NCBI GenBank assembly: GCA_021654635.1
Contig: AP025179.1
Location: forward strand, 2,108,001-2,172,000
Direction of reading: 5' to 3'
DNA: 64,000 nt
Source of the DNA: Mycobacterium kiyosense
Lineage (GTDB): Bacteria > Actinomycetota > Actinomycetes > Mycobacteriales > Mycobacteriaceae
Below are positions 28,083 to 36,480 of this stretch, in pieces (position 1 is the stretch's first letter; each line of letters opens with the position of its first letter). The position numbers were made by a program, and so were the translations under genes. The notes under the pieces are model-generated. The model made no database searches and was not told the origin of the DNA. It saw nothing but the letters and a program-made list of their open reading frames with translations.

Positions 28083-29084
28083 TCAGCCGGCCTCCTGCTC
28101 GATACTTTTCTCAGTTATGTCGTCCCGCAGCGACTTTGCGATGAACCGCTGTACGTGCGCCATGGCTTTGGGGGCCTCCGGTGATATCCGGGGCAGTGCC
28201 TGGAACACATGCATCTGGTCGGGCCAGACCTGCAATTCACAACTACCGCCGGCGGCGCTGATGTCGGCGGCGAGTTGCCGAGCGTCGTCCTGCAGCATCT
28301 CGGCGCCACCGGCCTGGATCAGCGCAGGCGGCAGCGTCGGGCCACCCGCCACGTCGAGCGTCAGCCGATGGTGGGTGGGATCCACCCCGGCGTGATAGAG
28401 GGCCACCAACTTCGCCGCGGCCGCCGCGCGTATCGCCGGGTCGGGGCGTCGCAGTTCGCGTGCGGCGCACAGTCCGAAGGTGAGATCGATCAGCGGCGAG
28501 AACAGCACCATCGCCGCGGCCGGGTTCTGCGCGACGTCGGGTTGCAGCAGCAGGTCCACCGAGAGGTGGCCGCCGGCCGAATCCGCAACGACCACAATGT
28601 TTTCCGGCGGCACTCCGCTGGCCTGCGGTAGCCAGTCCCAGCCGGCGCGCACGTCGTCGGCGGCGGCGGGGAAGCGGTGCCGGGGTGCCAGCCGGTAGTC
28701 GATGCAGAACACCGGCAGCCCGGTGAGTGCGGACAGCCAGGAGGTCAGCCGGCGATGGGTGCGCGGCGAGCACATCGTGTAGCCGCTGCCGTGCACGTAG
28801 TAGATGACGCCGTGTGATGAATGTTGCCGGATACCACGCCCGTACACCCATTCGCCGACCACGCGGCGCCCGTCGGCAAGGACGGTGTCGACCGGTCTGA
28901 CCCGGGCGCCGGCCAGCGACGGGCCGAAGGTGTCCATCACCCGGGCGACGAGTTGTCGTGATGTCCAGACTCCCCATGCCTGATCGGGGCGGATCGCGCC
29001 GGTGATCGGTCGCAGCATCAGCGAGCTGACCGTGATCGCGGTCCGGGAGCGCAGCGACCCGCGGGCTGGAACATCGTCGTCCAT
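28083..29084 (-). CDS. Alpha/beta hydrolase (LipR/hormone-sensitive-lipase type)
   Basis: An esterase of about 333 residues in the HSL family. The oxyanion motif reads HGSG (instead of HGGG), the nucleophile motif is DSAGG, the catalytic Asp lies in the DPTHHRLTLD region and the His in DQMHVF. It ends two bases before the dehydrogenase start. ATG 29084 is chosen because the alternative ATG 29114 lies within a TGAC/GTCA palindrome that looks like an operator. First gene of the operon that ends with the MerR gene; it may hydrolyse the ester produced by the monooxygenase. Confidence 0.84.
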   Translation of the reverse strand: MDDDVPARGSLRSRTAITVSSLMLRPITGAIRPDQAWGVWTSRQLVARVMDTFGPSLAGARVRPVDTVLADGRRVVGEWVYGRGIRQHSSHGVIYYVHGSGYTMCSPRTHRRLTSWLSALTGLPVFCIDYRLAPRHRFPAAADDVRAGWDWLPQASGVPPENIVVVADSAGGHLSVDLLLQPDVAQNPAAAMVLFSPLIDLTFGLCAARELRRPDPAIRAAAAAKLVALYHAGVDPTHHRLTLDVAGGPTLPPALIQAGGAEMLQDDARQLAADISAAGGSCELQVWPDQMHVFQALPRISPEAPKAMAHVQRFIAKSLRDDITEKSIEQEAG

Positions 29085-29108
29085 GGGAAGCGAGTCAATA
29101 CCAAATGG

Positions 29109-29120
29109 TGACATTAGTCA
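29109..29120. promoter_or_regulatory. Inverted repeat, possible operator of the hydrolase-MerR operon
   Basis: TGACATTAGTCA has TGAC/GTCA arms and lies just upstream of the preferred hydrolase start. On the coding strand, ATTGACT occurs twice about 23 bp apart around this site. It is a candidate site for the MerR regulator encoded at the end of the operon. Confidence 0.45.
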
Positions 29121-29216
29121 ATGGCAGCTTCGGGCGGGACTCTGTTTCCGCCGCCGCCCATCCCATCCGCCCAGCGTGACTCGCACGACGCGACCCGCCG
29201 CGGGAGCGTGCCTAGT

Positions 29217-32072
29217 TCACGGCCGAGGCCGAGGCCGAGGCGGAGGTGGGTGGCTGGGTGGAAGAGGCGGGACGGGCCGGGACCGCACCAGGGTGGGCCA
29301 CCAGAACCACGGCCCCATGATCCGCAGCAGGCACGGCACCACGAACGAGCGCACCACCAGCGTGTCGAGCAGCAGGCCGATACACACCGTGGAACCCACC
29401 TGGCCGATGCTGCGCAGATCGCTGCTGAGCATCGCGAGCATGGTGAACGCGAACACCAGTCCCGCCGACGTCACCACCGCACCGGTACTGCCCAGCGCGC
29501 GGATCAGGCCGGTGTTCAACCCGGCGTGCACCTCCTCCTTGACGCGGGCGATCAGCAACAGGTTGTAGTCCGAACCCACCGCGACCAGGATGATGAACGT
29601 CAGCGGCAACACCAGCCAGTGCAGGTGCAGCCCGATCAGGTGCTGCCAGACCAACACCGACAGCCCGAACGCCCCGGCGTAGGAGAAGGCGACGGTACCG
29701 GGAATCACCAAGGCGGCCACCAGACTTCGCGTCAGAAACATCATGATCAAGAAGATCAGCACGAAGGCGGCGATCGCCGCGATCAGCAGATCCGACGCGG
29801 CGTACTGCTTGATGTCCTTGTCGTTGGAGCCCGAGCCGCCGATGTAGACCCGCGCTCCGGCCAGCGAAGTCTCTTTGAGCACCGTGGTGATGGCCCCGGC
29901 GAACTGTTCGACGTGCTGTACCCCTTCGGGGCCCATCGCGTTGCCCTCGTGGGTGACGATGAACCGGGCGGCCTTGCCGTCGGGCGACATCATCAGCGTC
30001 ATACCGGTTTTGACGTCTTCGTTGTCGAATCCCTCCCGGGGGATGTAGAAGAAGTCGTCGCTGCGGGCCCGGTCGAAGTCGATTCCGACGTTGATCATGT
30101 CGTCGAAGGTCTGGTCGGTCTGGATGGCTTGCAGATCCGCCGATCCGTAGCTGTTGACCAGCAGCGCCTGCAGCGCCTCGGTGTCGTCGCGCATGATCTT
30201 CATCTGCGAGATCATCTGTGGCAGCAGCTTATCGATGACCTCCAGGGAAGCCACGGCGTCCTTGATATCGGCGGCCATCTTGTCGATGCCGTCGAGCGCG
30301 TCGAACAGCGACCTGAACGCCCAGCACACCGGAATGTCGAAACAGTGCCGCTCCCAATAGAAATACGAGCGAAGAGGCCGGAAGAAGTCGTCGAGGTTGG
30401 ACAGCTCCTGGTTGAGCTGTTCGGTGACCTTCTTCATGTCCTCCATGGTGAGCACGGTCGAGTGCATCTCGTCGGCCATCTTCTGCAGCAGCCCGATGGT
30501 GCGGTCCAGCACTTCGACGGTGTTCGCCTGGATTTGGGCCTGCTGATCGGTATTCGCGTTCTGCTGACGGTTGAATGGCAGCTGTTGGCCGTTGCCGCTG
30601 CCTTGGGTGGTGAACAGGTAGGGCAGCGTCGCGTGCTCGAGCGGACGTCCCATCGGCCGGGTGATGCTCTGCACCATGGCCACGCCGGGCAGTCGGATCA
30701 GGCTCTTGGCCACCCGGTCCAGTGAGATGAAATCGGCCGAGTTCCGCATGTCGTGATCCGTCTCGACCATCAACATCTCGGAGAACAGTTTGCTCTTGGA
30801 GAAGTGCCGATCCGCCGCGGCGAAGCCCTGGTTGGCAGGGCCGTCGGACGGCTGGTATTGGCGGTCGTCGTAGTTGACCCGGTAGGTCGGCACGAACACC
30901 GCCCCGAACATGACAACAGCGGTGCTGGCCACCAGGATCGGCACCGGCCACCGCACCACACTGGTCCCGATCCGCCGATACAGTTTCGCCTGAGCCTGGC
31001 GCCGCGGATCGAACAGCCCGAACAGGCTGCCTACCGTCAACACGGCCGGGCCCAGGGTCAGCGCCGCCGCGATGGTCAGCAGCATCGAGATGGCCACCGC
31101 CGGGCCCATGGTGTGAAAGTAGTTGAGCCGGGCGAAACTCAGGCAGAAACACGCCCCGGCGATCGTCAGCCCGGAGCCGATGATGATGGGTGTGACACCC
31201 CGGTAGGCCGTGTAGAACGCCTCTTCCCGGTCTTCGCCGGCGCGCCGTGCCTCGTGATAGCGGCCCATCAGGAAGATGCCGTAGTCGGTGCCCGCGCCCA
31301 GGGTCAGCGCGACGACGATGTTCACCGCGAACGAGGACAGTTCGATGTATCCGAGATGGCCGAGCGTCGCGACCACCCCCTTGGCGACCAGCATCTCGAT
31401 CAGCACGCCGGCCAGCGGGACCAGCAGCGTGGACACCGACCGGTACACCAGCAACAGCATCACGATGATCAGGATGATCGTCACGATGGTGATGTCGTTC
31501 AGGCTGGCATTCGCGATCGTCACGGTGTCGGAAGCCAGCGGGGCCGGGCCACTGACGTAGACCTTGAGCCCGGGCGGCGGAGTATCGTGCGCGACAATCT
31601 GTTTCACCGCGGAGACCGACTGATTTGCTTGCATCTGCCCGATGTCGCCGGCGAGGCGCAGCAACACGTAAGCCGCTTTGCCGTCCACGCTCTGGGCGCC
31701 CGCCGCGGTGATCGGCTTGCCCCACAGGTCCATCACGTACTGCACATGGCTGGTGTCCTGCTTGAGACGGCGCATCAAGTCGTCGTAGTAGTGGTGGTCC
31801 ACGTCGCCCAGCGGCCGGTCGGCTTCTAAGACGATCATGGTCATACTGGTCGAGGTGGATTCGTGGAACTTTTCACCGATGCGCAGCATCGCCCGTTGCG
31901 ACGGCGCGTAATGCGGGACCATCGGCCCGGCGAGTTCTTCGGCGACCCGTTCGACCTGGGGCACAAAGGTATTGGTGGTGACGGCGATCAGCGCCCAGAA
32001 GACGATGATCGGGATCGCCAGTGCCCGGACCGCCCGCGGCAGGAACGGCCGAGGCGCCCGGTGCTCACTCAT
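29217..32072 (-). CDS. MmpL4/5-type RND exporter
   Basis: A 951-residue RND transporter with about 12 membrane spans in two halves and two large periplasmic loops. Proton-relay Asp-Tyr pairs are seen in TDYG (about residue 262) and SDYN (about residue 834). The second periplasmic loop holds a long coiled-coil stretch (about 510-650) with a Cys pair near its tip (CFDIPVC), a feature of MmpL4/MmpL5, the exporters of mycobactin and carboxymycobactin. The ATG at 32072 overlaps the mmpS stop (ATGA). Its place inside the mbt locus supports siderophore export. The C-terminal tail is Pro/Arg-rich. Confidence 0.92.
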   Translation of the reverse strand: MSEHRAPRPFLPRAVRALAIPIIVFWALIAVTTNTFVPQVERVAEELAGPMVPHYAPSQRAMLRIGEKFHESTSTSMTMIVLEADRPLGDVDHHYYDDLMRRLKQDTSHVQYVMDLWGKPITAAGAQSVDGKAAYVLLRLAGDIGQMQANQSVSAVKQIVAHDTPPPGLKVYVSGPAPLASDTVTIANASLNDITIVTIILIIVMLLLVYRSVSTLLVPLAGVLIEMLVAKGVVATLGHLGYIELSSFAVNIVVALTLGAGTDYGIFLMGRYHEARRAGEDREEAFYTAYRGVTPIIIGSGLTIAGACFCLSFARLNYFHTMGPAVAISMLLTIAAALTLGPAVLTVGSLFGLFDPRRQAQAKLYRRIGTSVVRWPVPILVASTAVVMFGAVFVPTYRVNYDDRQYQPSDGPANQGFAAADRHFSKSKLFSEMLMVETDHDMRNSADFISLDRVAKSLIRLPGVAMVQSITRPMGRPLEHATLPYLFTTQGSGNGQQLPFNRQQNANTDQQAQIQANTVEVLDRTIGLLQKMADEMHSTVLTMEDMKKVTEQLNQELSNLDDFFRPLRSYFYWERHCFDIPVCWAFRSLFDALDGIDKMAADIKDAVASLEVIDKLLPQMISQMKIMRDDTEALQALLVNSYGSADLQAIQTDQTFDDMINVGIDFDRARSDDFFYIPREGFDNEDVKTGMTLMMSPDGKAARFIVTHEGNAMGPEGVQHVEQFAGAITTVLKETSLAGARVYIGGSGSNDKDIKQYAASDLLIAAIAAFVLIFLIMMFLTRSLVAALVIPGTVAFSYAGAFGLSVLVWQHLIGLHLHWLVLPLTFIILVAVGSDYNLLLIARVKEEVHAGLNTGLIRALGSTGAVVTSAGLVFAFTMLAMLSSDLRSIGQVGSTVCIGLLLDTLVVRSFVVPCLLRIMGPWFWWPTLVRSRPVPPLPPSHPPPPRPRPRP

Positions 32073-32530
32073 GCGGATTTCACCCGGCAGGTGACATGGG
32101 CGTCCTGGTGGGTATCGGACTGTTCGTCGCGCACGACGTCGTTCACCCTTATTCGGCACCCGATCTGACCGCCACGAACCTGTGCCGAGATGCTGCCGGA
32201 AACGACGGTCAGCGTCGTCGTCTCGGTGTGCGACCAGGGCAGCGTATTCAGGTCAAGCCGGTGCGGGTGGCTTTCGACGTCGACATAGACGAGCATTCCG
32301 CCGTCGCCGACGTTGCCGAACAACTCGTAGGTCATTTCCTTGCGGGTGGTCTGCTCCGGCGCTTGCTGCCCCAGGACGGTGATGACCGGAGGGGGAGCGG
32401 AGAATTCGTGCACCTTCCACATGCACAGCGCCCCGACGCCGATCGCGACGACGGCGACCAACGGCATCCAGGCTCGCGCCAACAAGGTCCTGCCGGTCGG
32501 TCGACTACTCACCCGATTCTCCATCCGCAC
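32069..32530 (-). CDS. MmpS accessory protein
   Basis: A 153-residue MmpS-family protein: a short cytoplasmic N-terminus, one membrane span (about 20-43), then a beta-rich periplasmic domain with the family's YELFGNVGDGGMLVYVD and CRIRVNDVVRDE segments. It is the cognate partner of the MmpL encoded immediately downstream and is needed with it for siderophore export in M. tuberculosis. GTG 32530 abuts the preceding stop; starts at 32524 or 32512 are also possible. Confidence 0.9.
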   Translation of the reverse strand: MRMENRVSSRPTGRTLLARAWMPLVAVVAIGVGALCMWKVHEFSAPPPVITVLGQQAPEQTTRKEMTYELFGNVGDGGMLVYVDVESHPHRLDLNTLPWSHTETTTLTVVSGSISAQVRGGQIGCRIRVNDVVRDEQSDTHQDAHVTCRVKSA

Positions 32531-32956
32531 TCAAACTGCTTTTGGCAGCAGCTTTTTCAACCTGGCGCCGGCGAGCAGCCGAAGCGCGAGGTTGGTGGAG
32601 GTCAGCATCGGGATCACCCCGAGGAAGGTCCGTTCCGACGGCCTGGCACCGTGTAGGTGTTCGAGGCTGCCGAACACATAGAAGCAGCCCAGCATGAAGA
32701 TCATCCCGGGAATGGCGAGCGCCATCGGCGATCCGCGGTCGGTGACCACCTGTCTGGCGTAGTTCAGTTCCTCGGCCGTCATGGGTTCGCGTTTGCGCAG
32801 CTTGCGCACCACCGTCGTGGCGCTGCCCACCTCCCGGCTGATCGGCGGCAAGTCCCGGCTGCGGAGTCGTCTCACATATGTGAAGGCGACGGTGGCGAAA
32901 GTCAACATCATTGCCAGAGAGGCAATGGTCAAATAGCCGTACAGACCCGGCGTCAT
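32531..32956 (-). CDS. Conserved membrane protein of the MmpS/MmpL operon
   Basis: A 141-residue protein with an N-terminal membrane span (about 5-25), a basic cytoplasmic stretch, and one or two more hydrophobic segments (about 77-97 and 110-125). I do not recognise a family. The ATG at 32956 follows GGAGGAG. It is the first gene of the three-gene exporter operon and abuts mmpS without a gap, so a role in assembling or regulating the exporter is likely. Confidence 0.78.
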   Translation of the reverse strand: MTPGLYGYLTIASLAMMLTFATVAFTYVRRLRSRDLPPISREVGSATTVVRKLRKREPMTAEELNYARQVVTDRGSPMALAIPGMIFMLGCFYVFGSLEHLHGARPSERTFLGVIPMLTSTNLALRLLAGARLKKLLPKAV

Positions 32957-32984
32957 GATCTCCTCCCGTGCCGCCGACCGAATT

Positions 32985-32996
32985 TAGTGAACACTA
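32985..32996. promoter_or_regulatory. Palindrome upstream of exporter operon
   Basis: TAGTGAACACTA has perfect TAGTG/CACTA arms and lies 29 bp before the first start of the exporter operon. It resembles a TetR- or MarR-type operator and is unlike the IdeR consensus, so the exporter may answer to something other than iron alone. Confidence 0.5.
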
Positions 32997-33095
32997 CCGT
33001 CTGCTATCTGAATTCCTCAAGAAGGTACCCGACACACGTGGCGGGCGCGCGTCGGGAATTGGCAGACGGCGCCGTCGTGAGGTCACGCCAGCGGC

Positions 33096-34733
33096 TCAGC
33101 CCACGGTGCGGATGATCGCCTTCTTGTCGACCTTGCCGATCGCGGTGGTGGGCAGCGCCGGTAGCGCGGCCAGCTGGTCGATTCGTACGTGCGAAGCGAC
33201 GCCGCGCTGCTCGAGGTGGGCGTTGAGCTCCGACTTCGTCACCGGAGCGCCTGCGAAAACAACTGCGGCGCAGATTTTTTCACCGAGAGCCGGGTCGGGC
33301 AGCGGCACCGCCGCGACCGACCAGACGGCCGGGTGGCTGAGCAGGTGCTCTTCGAGGTCCAGCGCCGAAATGGTCTCACCGGCGCGGCAGATTACGTCTT
33401 TGACCCGCCCGGTGACCACCAGGTTGCCGTCGGCGCGGAGCCGAACCAGGTCGCCGCTGCGGTAGAAGCCGTCCGGGTCGAAGGAACGTTCGTTGTCTCG
33501 CCCGGCACGGAAGTAGCCGTTGATGGTGTACGGGCCGCGCACCAACAGTTCGCCTTCGGCGCCGGCGGCCACGGGCGCTCCGTCGGCATCGACGATGCGC
33601 AGTTCGTCGGCAGGGCTCAACGGCCGGCCCTGGGTGCGCTCGAGCGTTTCGGGCGGGTCGTCGAGGCGGGTGAAGTTGAGCAGTCCCTCGGCCATCCCGA
33701 ACACCTGCTGCAGGCCCGCGGTCAGCCTCGCGCGCACTTCGGCGGCGTCCTCGGGTTCCAGCTTGGAACCGCCGACCTGCAACAGCCGCAACGTTTGTGG
33801 TGTGACGGGTTCCCAGTCGCAGGCCTGCGCCCAGAGTCTGGCCAGTGCCGGCACCAGCGCGGTGACGGTGACGCCGTGCCGGTCGATGGTGGCGAACGCG
33901 GCTTCGGGGCTGGGGTCGTCGGCGAAAACGATTGTGGCGCCGGCGCTTAGCGCGCCGAGGAGGCCGGGGCAGGCCAACGGAAAGTTGTGTGCCGCCGGTA
34001 GCGCGACCAGATAGACGTCGTCGTGGGTGAGCCGGCAGAGTGCCGCGCTGGCGGTGGCGTTGTACACGTAGTCGTGGTGGGTGCGTGGGATCAGTTTCGG
34101 GGTGCCGGTGGTGCCGCCGGACACCAGCAGCAGCGCCGGGGAGCCAGGGTCGGGGACGACCTGCGGAACGTCCCCGTCCGGCAGCGTCGCCCAGGCCAGG
34201 AACGGGCCGGGATGCCCGTCGACCACGACGTGCCGCAGCGACGGCTGGGTGGCGACGAGCGTCTGGGCCATCGGTCGGTAGTCGAACCCGCCCACGGTGT
34301 CGGCGACGATCAGCGCTACCGCGTCGCTGACCTCCGCGAAATGACTCAGCTCGGCCAGCCGGTGTCCCGGCAGGCACATCACCGGGATGGCGCCGGCGCG
34401 CAGCACTCCGAACAGCGCCTCGGCGAACCGGCATGAATTGGGTAGCGCGAGCAGCACCCGGTCGCCGGGTTCGATGCCCAGCGCCGCCAGGCCGGCCGCC
34501 GCACGGTCGGCGAGCCGGTCCAGCTCAGCGTAGGTATGGCGGTGGTGCGCATCGACGACGGCGGGGTGGTGCGGCCAGGTCTCCGCGGCCTGGGTGAGCA
34601 GGTCGTCCACCGTCCGGTCGGTCCAATAGCCGGCGGCCCGGTAGGCGGCGGCCCGCTCGGGCGGAAACGGGACGAAGCCGTCCAGAGCGGGGCTTTCAGA
34701 CGGGTGGGACGGGCAGGTAGAACGTGGCGGCAC
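33096..34733 (-). CDS. mbtA: Salicyl-AMP ligase MbtA
   Basis: A 545-residue stand-alone adenylation enzyme that activates salicylate and loads it on the aryl carrier domain of MbtB. The adenylation motif SGGTTGTPK (about residue 205), the GMAEGLLNFT region and the C-terminal catalytic Lys in TTAIGKVDKKAI are present. The sequence is very close to M. tuberculosis MbtA. GTG 34733 is chosen from GAGGAG eight bases before it and from the family N-terminus (GFVPFP follows); the open frame upstream is only GC-rich read-through. Shares a promoter region and IdeR box with mbtG. Confidence 0.94.
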   Translation of the reverse strand: MPPRSTCPSHPSESPALDGFVPFPPERAAAYRAAGYWTDRTVDDLLTQAAETWPHHPAVVDAHHRHTYAELDRLADRAAAGLAALGIEPGDRVLLALPNSCRFAEALFGVLRAGAIPVMCLPGHRLAELSHFAEVSDAVALIVADTVGGFDYRPMAQTLVATQPSLRHVVVDGHPGPFLAWATLPDGDVPQVVPDPGSPALLLVSGGTTGTPKLIPRTHHDYVYNATASAALCRLTHDDVYLVALPAAHNFPLACPGLLGALSAGATIVFADDPSPEAAFATIDRHGVTVTALVPALARLWAQACDWEPVTPQTLRLLQVGGSKLEPEDAAEVRARLTAGLQQVFGMAEGLLNFTRLDDPPETLERTQGRPLSPADELRIVDADGAPVAAGAEGELLVRGPYTINGYFRAGRDNERSFDPDGFYRSGDLVRLRADGNLVVTGRVKDVICRAGETISALDLEEHLLSHPAVWSVAAVPLPDPALGEKICAAVVFAGAPVTKSELNAHLEQRGVASHVRIDQLAALPALPTTAIGKVDKKAIIRTVG

Positions 34734-34792
34734 TCGCGAGCTCCTCGGGGTGAGCGTGTCGGCACTGCGAGCATAGGGTAGCGTACAGAAAG

Positions 34793-34811
34793 TTAGGACA
34801 GCCTGAGCTAA
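34793..34811. promoter_or_regulatory. IdeR-like iron box between mbtA and mbtG
   Basis: TTAGGACAGCCTGAGCTAA matches the IdeR consensus at 14 of 19 positions with intact outer arms TTAGG and CTAA. It sits 60 bp before mbtA and 110 bp before mbtG, placed to repress both divergent units. Confidence 0.78.
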
Positions 34812-34920
34812 TACGGGAGGTGGGGGTCGTGGGCGGCGCGTCATTCGCCGGATCACCGGCGAACGCAGAATGCCACCCGGGCCACCTCGGCCGGAGCGAC
34901 GATCGTGGGGCGGGTGACTG

Positions 34921-36214
34921 GTGAGCCGGACGCTGGCGGTCATCGGCGCGGGCGCCAAGGCGGTCGCGGTGGCGGCAAAAGCCGCGGTGCTGCGCGAGAT
35001 GGGTGTCGAGACGCCTGACGTGGTGGCCATCGAACGCACCGAGGTGGCGGCCAACTGGCTGCCGGGGGGCGGCTGGACCGACGGTCGGCAGCGGCTGGGC
35101 ACCAGCCCGGAGAAAGACGTCGGGTTCCCGTACCGGTCGACGCTGGTGGCCGGGCGCGAGTCCGAGGTCGACGAACAGATGATGCGGTTCAGGCCGGCAG
35201 TCGTATCTGGTTGCCTCCGACCAGTTCGTGGGCTGGGTGGACCGGGGCAGGCCGGCGCCGGCCCACGACACCTGGGCCCGCTACCTGCGGTGGGTCGCCG
35301 AGGTCGCCGGCCTGAAAGTCGTTCAGGGCGAAGCGCGCAAGATCGCCGTCGAGCAATCCCGCTGGGCCGTCCACACATCCGGATCCACCGTCTGCGCTGA
35401 CGCGCTGATGGTCACCGGGCCCGGACAGCCGGAGCGATCGATGCTCTCCGGTGATCCCCGGGTGTTGTCGATAGCGCAGTTCTGGGCCCGCGCCGGGCAG
35501 CACGAGCGCATCGTGGCCGACAGTGTCGCGGTGATCGGCGGCGGCGAGACCGCTGCGTCGATCCTCAACGAGCTGTTCCACCATCGGGTTTCGTCGATCA
35601 CCGCGATCTCGCCGCAGGCGACGCTGTTCACCCGCGGCGAGGGCTTCTTCGAGAACTCGCTGTTCTCCGATCCCGCCGGATGGCGCAGCCTCAGCCACGC
35701 CGAACGCCGCAACTGCATCGCCCGCACCGACCGCGGGGTCTTCTCCGCACGGGTCCAGGAGTCGCTGCTGGCCGACGAGCGGATCACCCACCTGCGTGGC
35801 CGCGTCGCGCGGGTCTTCGACCAGGACAACAAGATCTGGATCACGCTGCGCACCGACAACTGCGGTGAACCGCAGGAGACGCTGCACCGCTACGACCTCG
35901 TCATCGACGGGTCCGGCGCCGACCCGCTGTGGTTTTTGCCGCTGCTGCAACCGGACGCGGTGGGACTGCTGGAGTCGGAGGTCGGTGCGCCGCTGTCCGG
36001 TGAGCGACTCGAAGAGTGCATCGGTCCCGATCTGGCGATCGCCGGTGTCAATCCGAAACTGTTCCTGCCCAACCTGTCCGGCGTCAACGAGGGTCCCGGA
36101 TTTCCCAACCTGAGTTGCCTGGGACTGCTGTCGGACCGGGTGCTCGGCGCCGAGATTCAGCGTGCCGCTGCCACAACCTCGATGGGGAGATCCGGTGAGT
36201 ATCAATCCGTTTGA
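34921..36214 (+). CDS. mbtG: Lysine N6-hydroxylase MbtG (one frameshift)
   Basis: A flavin-dependent N-hydroxylase making the hydroxamate precursor N6-hydroxylysine. The FAD motif [13 protein letters not shown] is at the N-terminus and an NADPH motif IGGGETAAS lies mid-protein. The sequence closely follows M. tuberculosis MbtG to the end ([15 protein letters not shown]). The frame breaks near 35191-35200 in AGGCCGGCAG; removing one C restores the family sequence (Phe-Arg-Arg-Gln-Ser-Tyr). A sequencing error is likelier than a dead gene, since both parts are fully conserved. GTG 34921 is the start; the 3' end overlaps mbtH by 20 bp. Confidence 0.88.
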
Positions 36215-36410
36215 CGACGAAGACGGCACCTTCTACGTGTTGACCAACGACGAGGAACAGCACAGCCTGTGGCCGGAGTCCATCGGCCGGCCGGCCGGCT
36301 GGCGGGTGGTGTTCGGTGCGGACAGCCGCGCCAACTGCCTGGCCTACGTCGAGCAGCACTGGACGGATATGCGGCCCAAGACTCTTCGCGACGCAATGGC
36401 CGCCGACTGA
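36195..36410 (+). CDS. mbtH: MbtH-like NRPS helper protein
   Basis: A 71-residue MbtH protein that binds and stabilises NRPS adenylation domains. It has the invariant [24 protein letters not shown] and the Trp-containing PAGWRVV and [12 protein letters not shown] segments, with the same length as M. tuberculosis MbtH. GTG 36195, inside the 3' end of mbtG, follows GGGGAGA. The mbtG-mbtH pair forms a short transcript that converges on mbtD. Confidence 0.95.
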   Translation: MSINPFDDEDGTFYVLTNDEEQHSLWPESIGRPAGWRVVFGADSRANCLAYVEQHWTDMRPKTLRDAMAAD

Positions 36411-36480
36411 CGCCCGCCGACTGACGCCGCCGGTTGAGGATGCCCGCCGACTAGGGCCGGCGCGGTGTCCCGTTCCCGCC

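Noticed and set aside
34734..35378. N-terminal extension of mbtA
   Set aside because: The frame stays open by GC bias but crosses the IdeR box and the mbtG 5' end; GTG 34733 has a ribosome-binding site and family N-terminus.
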